A DNA stretch of 64,000 bases from Apiotrichum sp. Y4204. Taxonomy: Eukaryota; Basidiomycota; Tremellomycetes; Trichosporonales; Trichosporonaceae. How positions within the stretch are numbered: position 1 is the first letter of the stretch; every line of letters begins with the position of its first letter. Shown one piece after another: positions 1 to 9,324 of the stretch. The translations under genes and the position numbers were made by a program. The stretch covers positions 744,001 to 808,000 of the forward strand of contig JAMYHL010000003.1 of the NCBI GenBank assembly GCA_025531455.1. The letters run 5' to 3'. The notes under the pieces are model-generated. The model was not told the DNA's origin. It saw nothing but the letters and a program-made list of their open reading frames with translations, and searched no databases.

Positions 1-360
1 CTGTCGCGCCCCTCCCCGAGGGCGCGGACCGCGACCACGGCGCGCTCTTCCCTGACGGCGCGGAAGTGACCGACACAAAGCAGGCCCGTGAGCTCGTCTA
101 CCGCATCCAGCGCCCCGGTATCGATCCTAAGGTGGGTACAGAATGAGGTTGTGACAGGAGTTTCACATCACTCACGCCAGCTCGTGTACACTGCCGACTG
201 GGAGGAGGGCGACCTGGTGCTGTTCCACAACCGCGGAGTGCTGCACAGCGTGACCGGCGCGTTTGCGCCCGACGAGCTCCGCATGTTCCACCAGTGCAAC
301 CTTGCCGCGTCGTCGGATCCTGCAGGCCCCGACGCCGAGGATGTGAAGAAGTACGCCTAG
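1..360 (+). CDS. TauD/TfdA-family 2-oxoglutarate dioxygenase, 3' end only
   Basis: C-terminal 103 residues of a Fe(II)/2-oxoglutarate-dependent dioxygenase of the TauD/TfdA type. The reading frame enters at base 3. Exons are 3-131 and 181-360, with a 49-nt intron (gtgggt...cgccag) between them in phase 0. The second exon carries WEEGDLVLFHNRGVLHSV and RMFHQCNLA. These match the family's C-terminal pattern, in which the distal iron-binding histidine lies in the HNRGVLHS segment and the 2-oxoglutarate-binding arginine lies shortly after it. The N-terminal half, with the HxD iron motif, is outside the window, so the substrate (taurine, sulfonate or other) cannot be named. The stop is TAG at 358-360. 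The family call is firm and the specific function is open. Confidence 0.85.
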
Positions 361-3030
361 AGGGCAGAGGGGCAATGAAAGAAGAGAGGAAAGGTAGAAG
401 CCGTAATCAATGTGTCGTGCCCATGTATCGAATGTTACTACTAATGTGCATGACTGTCAAACCGCCAGACGCGCTCTCAGCTATCGTCCCGTCGTCACCG
501 ACAATGATAAGTGTGGTCAGTACCCCCCCATGGTGGCAGCGCCACTCATCTTGAACCACCACTCCTTGGTAATCAGCCAGTGGCAGTGATACGCGAGTCT
601 GCCACCTATTACTTGGAGAACAGCTGCGAGATATCGGAGGAATGCAATGCAGCGCTCTACGATCTCATGGCCGGGGAGTGGCGCGCGTGGGAACCGATGG
701 GCTGACACGGCTATGTACTCAGGACTGGAACAATGTCGCCACGATCGCGTATGCAATACGAGCAGCACTGCGTGTGATCAACGAGAAACGCCACCCATTA
801 CTTATTAGCCATTCCGCACAGCCCACATAATTATTCCAGGGGTCATCAGATCACCAGTAGTACTAGTTGTCCAGCTAGCGATCGCCTGCTGGCCGGCTCG
901 CAAGAGCTCGGCCAAACCCGTCGGCATCTGTACGCTACTATGGGAACCTCGGAGTGGAAAATGGGAAATGGGCGGAGATAAGCATTAGCGGCGGTCGTGC
1001 GGAAGGGGGCGGCATGCCGCGGGACGAGCTTGGTTGAGCTGGATGAGTGAAGCCAGATCAGAGGGGACCGCAGCTTGCAGGCCTTCATCGCATTACGCCT
1101 CGCTGCCGCTCAATGAGTCATTACAGGAACAGATCTTGCGCACACATTGCGATGCCGACAAGGACGAACCCTATTCCCACCTCTACACCTCTGCCAGTCG
1201 GTGCGAACGGTAGCATCAGCCTGTACAGCAGCTTGCAATGTGCGTCGAGAAGCAGGTTTGGGGTCTTGCGAGCTTACGACATGTGCGCTGGGAGGATGAG
1301 ATGACGTCGGCGCCGCTATCGGCGCTGTGGACTTTGGGTGAACCGCTATTCTAGGAAGTGGGTCTTGGCAAGGCGTGTGTCGCTTCCTGTGCGCACAGAA
1401 CGGACGAAAAGAGCTGATGCTCGATTGCATCACGTGATGGTAGATAGAGATCGGAGGACGAACGACGAAAGGATGAGGACGCTCGCTGGCTCGCTAGATT
1501 GCTAGTCGCTCCGTCTCCACTCCGACTCCGACACCCTGAGGCCGTTGCACAACCACCCCGGTGCCCGTCCGTCCCTTGTCTCCACCCCGAATTGGTCGGG
1601 TGTCGGGCGGACATAGTAACTGGAGAATCCTGCGTTTCGGGTGTGTCTGAGCTCCTCGTCTACCCCGTAAAGCTGGCTGAGATGCGTGGATACCAGCACT
1701 TGCTACTGGTCACTGGGTGTCTCGGGGGGTTCAGCCAGTTGCACTTTGGAGTCGCGACAGCCGGGAGCGGCAATGTGGCAGGCAGCAGGCATGCCAAACC
1801 AAGCATATGCATCAATAGCTACGAGAATCACTTGTTCCGCCGCCGCACTCTTCATAAGCTCATCCGCAACCTTGCAGAAGAGCACTGCCGAGGATCAAGC
1901 GAGAGGGGGGCTTGCAACCTTTTTTGTCTTCCTACCACTACTTTTCCTTTTTCTGCCCATACGTGAGCTCCGCAACCGTTTTTCCACTCCGAGCGATCCG
2001 AGCACTGCCGCACCACGTTCTCGGCACCGAACAGGGAACACCAACTGGCATGTGGGCTTGTCCCTTCTTGGTATCCTTGTGCCTCTCGTTACCGCTCTCC
2101 TGAGTGCTTCATGCTGCCAAGGCCGTCATCGCGCTCTCCCACTGGCGCACGTACCAAAGGGCCGTCGTCCCCGTCCCCTGGCTTGTTCCTGCCAACGACG
2201 CACTGCGTCATATCCGGCATGCCGGCCGGTAAATAAAACGACTGAGGGGTCCTGCAGATTCATGATCGATGGCGCTCTGCCATCAATGGACTGCATTCCC
2301 AGAGGCAATGCGTAGGAGGGTATGATGAGCTGCTGATGCCCGATTACGCACAGGCTGGTGCAGTGTCCCGCGGCATGGCCTTTCGCGAATGCACGATGCA
2401 CAAGGTGCTCTGGAATGGTGTGGTTGGTGGGATGCTAATCGCCTGGCTGCGTACTGCTGGGGCACAGGTGCTCTGTGTGTGGTTTTTCCTGTCGCCCTTC
2501 TCTTGGCACCTCCTGTGGCTAGTGCATCCCGCAAGACCAACAAGACGCCACCCAAGCTTACGTGCTCGCAGGTGTTGCAGCAAGCAGTGTGCAGCGTGCC
2601 GAGATGGCCGTGGGTCCGGCCGTGCACACGATGAATGCGGCACCCAAGCCATGGCGCTTGATAGTGCTCGACGGACATTACCAGCAGCGTCAGCGGCGCT
2701 GCTTTGGGACCAAGACGGCCCTCACGAGAGCAGAGCAGCTGGGCAGCTGGGCAGGAACGGAAATACCCTGAGAAGGTAGAAAGGAGAGAAATTTGAGTGT
2801 GGCCCGCGAGGGGCCAGCGAGGAGGGGGGGCTTGGGGTGCAGAGTGACCTTTTGATCACTGTGCTGCTATGACACTAGTCGCTGGTCACTGGTCGTCTGC
2901 CTGCCGATCAGGGCTTATGAGAGAGTAGATTGAGGGTTCTTCCAGGGCAGCATCTTCCGGGGCTGTAACTAAAAAATCTCCTCGGATTGTGCTGGCTGTG
3001 GCTTTTGTACTCTGTGCAGCAGAATACAGA

Positions 3031-3050
3031 TGATCCTTGGTGATCCTTGG
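3031..3050. repeat. Perfect 10-bp tandem duplication
   Basis: The unit tgatccttgg occurs twice head to tail. No function inferred. Confidence 0.8.
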
Positions 3051-3336
3051 TAGTTGTGCCGCACCCTTAGTTTGTTCCCACACGTTGTGTGCCATCACAC
3101 AGCACCAGAGCACTGCAGCACGAAGCACAGCGGAGGACTGCTATCATGCCAGGATGCAGAAAAAAAAAGTCCTCTGGCACTCCACATGCCCCTGCATCAG
3201 CTGCCTTGCACCATGCACTAGCTAGCCAGCTGCTGCTCCGATCCTCGGCGCAGCGCCCCGTGGCGGTGGAAAGGCGTCCATCGGGTTCATCCCTCGGTGC
3301 GCACCTGTTTCCCCGAGGCTAACCTTCTCCCTGTCA

Positions 3337-3358
3337 CTTGCCTTGCCTTGCCTTGCCT
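3337..3358. repeat. CCTTG pentanucleotide repeat
   Basis: About four copies of ccttg in tandem, just before the pyrimidine-rich leader of the membrane-protein gene. A simple-sequence repeat. Confidence 0.8.
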
Positions 3359-3933
3359 GGCCCCCTGCCCTGCCGCTGCCCTGCCCACACAGACTCTCTC
3401 GTACGCTCCCAACGCACATTGCTCGTCGATATCGACAGCCTCCCCACCATCACTCTTCTCACCAACCCATCCTCCCCTTTCCGCATCCCTCCCCTTCTCC
3501 TCCCTTCCCCTCTCCCTCCCTCCGCACACAGCGATTCCCTTCTCCGTCCCATTCTTCCCTGTGTGCGTTCTGTCCATTGTACAGTCTCTTTTCTTTTCTG
3601 TTTCTTTCTTTCCTTCTTCCCGTTCTAGCAAAGCTGGCAAGCAGTATTGTAGATTGATCACTCTTCACATAGCTCGCCATCGCAAACAGATTGTTCGATT
3701 TCAGTGTTCCACATCTCGACAGTCGACAATCTCGAAAGATCATCCCGACGCAGATCAAGACGATCCACGGAAGATCATTGCCTGTAACCCCTTTCGTTGC
3801 TCGCCAACAAACCCGGTCCTTTAGGCCTTTAACTCGCTGGCACTTGAACCTGCCGATCGCCACTGATTCCCCGAGCTTTAGTAGAGGCATCCGTGCGCTA
3901 TTCACACCGCCTTGACCGCGCTCGCCGACCATC

Positions 3934-5181
3934 ATGATCGCCCCATTGCACCCTCGGGCACTCTCGCCCCCGCCAAGCGGACCCCGGCTGGCACGCCTGG
4001 CTGCGCGCCAGAACGGCACGGGAACAGGAGGAACCTCTGGCCCTCAGGAGCCGTCAACACCGCCGCCGACGGAGCCATCGACGCCGCCGCCTACCGAGCC
4101 GTCGAGCCCTTCCACTCCCCGTGAGTCTTGATCCACGATCCATGAATCTTGTTCTGTTCTGTTCTGTTTCCCATTTCCATTCCCACTCCACCGCTGGCTA
4201 CTGCCACTCTCTCTCTCTCTCTCTCAAGTCTTCGGCTTGATCCCTCTACTCCGTCACCACAGCCCCATCAGTTGCCAGCCAGCCCTCAGCACATCAGCAT
4301 CGCCACGATCATCCGCGCTCTCTCTTTCTCAGACAGATCCGTGTTGTTCTCTTTGTTGCTGCTTTGGTCGTGGTCTTCTTTTCTGCTGTGGGCTCGTTGT
4401 CTGATGCGGTCGTGACAGAATCTCCATCTGCTCCTGCCGAACCCACTTCCCCCATACCTACCCCGACGAATACAGCATCTGACGAACCGTCTTCGCCCCC
4501 AACGACGCCCACGACCCCATCTGAACCTTCTGCACCTGCATCCGAACCTGTATCGCCACCACCTGCATCGACGCCCTCAACGCTGCCTACGATCCCTTCA
4601 ACGCCGCCTACGTCTAATCCTCCTGCACCGACGTCCAACTCGCCGCCTGCCCCAACTTCTAACGCACCACCTGCTTCCACGTCTAACACGCCTGCACCTT
4701 CCCCCAACCCGCCTGCCTCATCGCCGAACCCCCCTGCGCCGTCGCCAAATCCTCCTGCGCCATCGTCAAACCCCCCCGCACCTTCTCCCAATCCACCTGC
4801 TCCCACTCGTACCATTATGCCGCCTCCAGAGGAACCAAGCACTCCTACTGAGCCCACCCCCTCCCCTTCGTCGCAGCCGCAACCATCGCCGGAGCCCTCA
4901 CCTGAACCCCAGCCCTCTCCTTCGCCGCAGCCGCAACCATCGCCGGAGCCATCACCTCAGCCTCAGCCGTCGTCGCAGCCGCAACCATCGCCGCAACCGT
5001 CGCCTCAGCCTCAGCCGTCGCCACAGCCTCAGCCGTCGTCGCCTCAGCCGCAACCGTCTCAGCAGCCGCAGCCTCAGCCGCAGCCGTCGAACAACCCGCC
5101 CACTAACAACACCCCTACCAACAACCCTCCCACCAACAACACCCCCACCAACAACACTCCACAGCAGCCGGCTCCTACAAC

Positions 5182-5233
<52 letters not shown>

Positions 5234-6623
5234 AACAACAACAACAACAACAACAACTCCCCAAACCCGCCCCAGGCCACGAACTCACCCAACAACAACA
5301 CTCCGTAAGTCTCCACGAGGCCGTGCTGCCCCCATGCTGACCAGGAGCGCACCTGCACCGACACAACCCACATTGCCCACTGCTACATCTTCACCCAACA
5401 ACCCCAACACCAACAATGGCAACACGAACAACAACAACGGCAACACTAATGGGAACACGAACAATCCCAATGACAACACTGCAAACACATCCAACACTCC
5501 CAACAATTCGCCTAATACAAACACGAACCCCAACGGCAACTCCAACTCTAATGGCAACTCCAACTCAAATGGTAATGCCAACGACAACGCCAATACACCT
5601 GCGGCGACGAATAATGGTAATAACGCCCCAAACACCAATGCGCAATCACCGGGCAGTCCGCAGACAAATGCTGGGGGAGGAGCTCAGGCCGGCACTACTG
5701 TTGGCTCTAATCCCGCTGTTACTTCCAACTTGGTCGTCGGCAACATGCTTTCGACCGAGCAGTTGACTGCGTCTTCCAAGTTCACGATAGAGACTACGGA
5801 CGCACGGGGCTCCAAGTACATGACCGCTCCCGAATCTTATACTTCGAGCAAGGTCGTTACCGAGAACGGCCAGACCCTTACTGTCGTGCAGATTGTCTAC
5901 CAGCCGACAGGTGGACTCGACAAGGGCTCGTCATCGGGTTCTTCATCGAGCTTCTTCAACAACAAGGGCGCCGTCGCCGGCGTCTTTGTTGTTGTTGGTC
6001 TTGCCGTTGTTGCCATTTTGGCCGGTCTTGGTTTGCTATGCTTCCGTAGGCGCAGACGCCAGCGTCTCGACCGTGAGGTCACCGCTGCTGCTGCTGCTGC
6101 ATCGGCAGCTGCTTCGCGCTCGCCGTTGGACGAGGAGGGCGATGTTCACTCGTCGCATCCCACGTCCGAGTCGTTCCCGTCGTCGCATGTCATGAGCCAA
6201 TATGGTCACGGTTACGCTACGACCAACTACGGCGCCACCGGCGGTGGCTACGACCCGTTCATTGCGGGTACCGCCGGAACGGCTGCTGCTGGTGCCGCTG
6301 GCACCTATGCCGCCGGCGAGCACTACTCGGACAGCCAGCCGCACCACTACAACGACGACTACGGAGACCCTTACTCTGACCAGTACGAGACCATGCACGA
6401 ACCGAGTGGAAACGAGGGCTTCGTCACTCCCGAGCAGGGCTTCTACTATGACAACAATGGATACGACCAGGGAGGCTACGCGCCCGCAGCGTACAACCAG
6501 TACGACGACCCGTTCCAGACTGGCTACGACGAGCACGCCTTGGGTAGCACGCACCACGACACCGGTGCCGATCCCGCCCCGCTCACCGTTACCAACCCAT
6601 CGACGCCGCCGCACGCCAAGTAG
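3934..6623 (+). CDS. Mucin-like Pro/Thr/Ser- and Asn-rich single-pass membrane protein
   Basis: Model 3934-4120, 4419-5304, 5345-6623; 783 aa. Residues 1 to about 355 are almost entirely Pro/Ser/Thr (TPPPTEPS-, NPPAPS- and QPQPSP-type repeats), followed by a poly-Asn run and an Asn/Thr-rich stretch. A juxtamembrane segment of more normal composition leads to one transmembrane helix near residues 566-591 (GAVAGVFVVVGLAVVAILAG) and an RRRRR stop-transfer cluster. The last ~190 residues are a Tyr/Asp/Gly-rich tail. This layout resembles fungal cell-wall sensors (Wsc/Mid2-like) and adhesins, but I recognise no named domain. ATG 3934 is the first ATG after an in-frame stop. The 298-nt first intron is unusually long, and no N-terminal signal peptide is visible, so the 5' end is the weak part. 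Translated from 4337, that intron reads as a hydrophobic signal-like stretch in the downstream frame. Confidence 0.75.
5185..5256. repeat. (AAC)n trinucleotide microsatellite encoding poly-Asn
   Basis: About 24 AAC-type triplets with one AAT interruption, inside exon 2 of the mucin-like gene and encoding a run of Asn. Repeat length is likely to vary between strains. Confidence 0.95.
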
Positions 6624-7206
6624 GGTCTGTAGTCTCTTATCCTCATCTTCCTCGGCCAGTCTGAACAATGTCTTGCGTATAGCATCGCCCCCATCATTGC
6701 CCAAAATCCAATCTCCCCATCACACACCACACTGTCACATCCACCATCACTGCTAGTTTCCTATTCTTGTATCCGTGGCCGTCTCTGCACTCTTGTTAGA
6801 ACACATTCATTACAGTTCACTCATTTGTCTTGTCCTGGGGCGCCAGGTAATCGTACTCATGCACCTGGATGTGATAAAACGTGAAGCTGCCAGCGATGGG
6901 TAATGAAGAGGACGTGACCAAGAGAGCATTCAGTGACCCAATTTTCAGTGACCCAATTTTCGGTGAGATCCGAGACCATGCGCTCCTGCCAGGGTGCATT
7001 ATGCACCTCACTCCCCGGGTCCCCCGCAGTGGAATCGGCATATCGGCATCTTATCCCCGCAACTAGGCAGAACAAAAGAGAGCATTTAGGCGAGGAGACC
7101 GAAGTGGAGCATGCCGTACCCAGGATACAACCCCACAATCCGTCCGTGCACCACAATCCTACTCGAACCTCCAATCTCTTCTTCTCCAACTCTCTGACGA
7201 GCAAGC
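6624..7206. other. Intergenic: 3' flank of membrane-protein gene and promoter of D-amino-acid oxidase gene
   Basis: About 580 bases without a gene. It contains a perfect 15-bp tandem duplication at 6931-6960 and otherwise no motif I can name. Confidence 0.6.
6931..6960. repeat. Perfect 15-bp tandem duplication upstream of D-amino-acid oxidase gene
   Basis: The unit cagtgacccaatttt occurs twice head to tail, about 250 bp before the oxidase start codon. It could be a duplicated factor site or a replication slip. Confidence 0.85.
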
Positions 7207-8643
7207 ATGACCTCCCACTCCCAGAAATCACCCTACGACATAGTGATCCTCGGCGCGGGCAGTACGTCCCATTGCAGCGATACAAACTAAACCCAGTCCT
7301 CGGCCTCGTGACCGCCGACGCGCTCACCTCGGCGGGCGCGCGCGTCGCTGTCCTCGCGCGCGATCTCCCCGAGGACCTCGATTCGGGGGCGTTTGCGAGT
7401 CCTTGGGCTGTGAGTTGATATAAGAGGTGGAATTTGGAATAAAAGATGGAGAGAGTTGGAGGTTGGATTGGGAGTGGGGCAGTGCGTTTGAGAGTCGGGA
7501 TTATGAAAGGAGGCAACCCAACTCTTCCTCGCAAAGTGTAGAAGGAACGGCCAATGAGAAAGTGGACGAGATATGATCTCGCAGCGTCTTCCAACCCTAC
7601 TCTACCTCACCATGCTGACGCCCAGGGCGCCAACTGGTCCTCGTTCGCGACGACCGACGCCGAGCGGCGGCGCGACACGATTACGTTCCAGCGCTTCGGC
7701 GAGCTCGCAAAGTCGCACCCGTCGATGATCCGCCCGACGCCGTTCGTGCTCGCGTGGGATGAGGACGCGGGGTACGCGAACCCGTGGTACAAGGAGCTTG
7801 TGGGCAATGTAAGTTACTCATGACTGCTTCTCTGCCTGTGCTCACGCTCAGTTCCGCACGCTCCCGCACTCCGAGGTCCCCAAGCCATTTGCGCATGCGG
7901 TTGCTTTCGACAGCTTCACGCTCAACCCGCCGCGTTTGCTGGCCTACCTCGCCGGCCGGCTGCGCGACGCAGGCGTGCCGATCGTGCGCCGGCGCGTCGC
8001 CTCCCTCGACGAGGCGTTCAACGCGTTCGGCCCCGTCGATCTCGTCGTGAACGCAACTGGTCTCGGCGCGAAATCGCTCCTCGGCGTCGAGGACCCCGCG
8101 GTCTATCCCGTGCGCGGACAGACGGTGCTGGTCCGTGCACCCGGCGTTCTCGCATGCTACGGCGTGCGGGACAAGAAGCTGCCGCCCGGCGAGGCGGTGT
8201 ATGTCATCCCCCGGCCTGGAAGCGACGGCTGCGTCGTGCTGGGCGGCACGACGCTCAAGGACGACTACTCGCTGTTGCCTCGGCGCGAGACGGCCGAGCG
8301 GATCCTGCAGAACGCGCACCGCGTGTGTCCCCAGCTTGCGCCGGGAGGGAGCTGGAAGGACATTGAGATTGTCGCGCACAATGTTGGGCTCAGGCCGTGG
8401 CGCGACGGCGGGCTGCGCCTCGAAATTGAGGAGCGCGCCGTCGGGAATGGGGAGCTGACGCCTGCCGCGGGCCGGGCGCCCGGTCGCAAGGCGGCGGTCC
8501 TGCACTGCTATGGCATTGGACCTGCTGGGTGCGTTGTGATACAGAGTTGGGCTGACGGCAGATACCAGGCCAGCTTTGGCATTGCGAGCGAGGCGCGGGA
8601 TATCGCGCTGCAGTACCTCGGTAACAAGAAGGCTAAGCTCTAG
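7207..8643 (+). CDS. D-amino-acid oxidase family flavoenzyme (D-amino-acid or D-aspartate oxidase)
   Basis: Exons 7207-7261, 7297-7409, 7626-7808, 7852-8528, 8562-8643; 369 aa, the usual size for fungal DAO (yeast enzymes about 345-370). It oxidatively deaminates D-amino acids to 2-oxo acids, ammonia and H2O2 using FAD. The N-terminal dinucleotide fold is DIVILGAGILGL (residues 11-22), followed by the conserved SPWAGANW segment that intron 2 interrupts. Later landmarks are YVIPRPG, HNVGLRPWR (substrate-binding Arg) and HCYGIGPAGYQ at 335-345. That last site differs from the usual H-[NHA]-Y-G-x-[GSA][GSA] signature, with Cys after the His and Pro in the small-residue pair. The protein ends in AKL, a type-1 peroxisomal targeting signal, which fits peroxide production. 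I cannot tell D-amino-acid from D-aspartate preference. Intron 2 is 216 nt; the others are 33-43 nt. Confidence 0.93.
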
Positions 8644-9324
8644 GGCAGCCCGTGCACTCGTTGATGGAATTTGTGACTTGGTCTGATATTTCATTTTGGT
8701 GTCTGATCTCCTCATCGCTGTGTGCGCTGTGCAACAGCATAGTCATGCATGTCCTTGTGAGATGACAGGTCAGGTAATGATGATGATTGATGAACTGGAT
8801 GAGAGAGTGTAGTTGCTCACGCGAGCACTGTGGAGGTCCTCGATCCTCGAGGTCTCGCAGCTCGGCGAGTGGCCGAAGTCAACCACACTGTGCTTGGTTG
8901 CCACTCTGGGTAGTTTTTTTTTTTTGTAATGAATTGTTTACATTCTGCCTTTGTTTTGCGTTGTTTGTCCTGCGGCTTCATTAGGTTCACTACTACTGCC
9001 GCCATTAGCCTTCAGGATGAGAGTTTTGTCTTGTTTGTCTCACATTGTTTATTTTTCCCACCCCATCCATCCGTCATTCGCCATTTACGCCACTCCACCG
9101 CGCGTTGCTCGCACTCGATCGAACGGCACCTCGATGCCCAACGACGAGACCTTGTCTTTGTCGTTACACAAATCTCCATCCTCGAGTCCACCTCGGCTGC
9201 ATATCCCAACTCTTCATCATCCCCTCCCTCACCCCGACTACCGCAGCCCCGCCGACGCCGCACACTGCACACTCCGGCGAACGCACGGCGGGAACGCACG
9301 CTGGAGTACTTCTCAGTCCACTCG
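8644..9324. other. Intergenic / 5' leader
   Basis: About 680 bases between the oxidase and the RS-rich gene. A T-run lies near 8915. An in-frame open stretch continues upstream of ATG 9325 as far as an ATG at 8929, but its translation is low-complexity and looks like leader sequence. Confidence 0.5.

Larger units (their letters stand above)
361..3933. other. Intergenic region without a recognisable gene; C/T-rich leader at its right end
   Basis: About 3.6 kb. The open frames here (the longest are about 147-209 codons, at 1686-2315 and 2336-2779) overlap on both strands, have low-complexity or random-looking translations and show no domain I recognise. Short direct repeats occur at 3031-3050 and 3337-3358. 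From about 3400 to 3640 the plus strand is strongly pyrimidine-rich, which suits the promoter and 5' leader of the gene starting at 3934. Confidence 0.5.

Noticed and set aside
5074..5373. Minus-strand frame with a poly-Leu run that looks like a membrane segment
   Set aside because: It is the reverse reading of the (AAC)n Asn tract; the plus-strand gene explains the sequence.
7681..8715. 344-codon minus-strand open frame opposite the D-amino-acid oxidase
   Set aside because: Antisense shadow of the oxidase exons; the plus strand carries all the conserved motifs.
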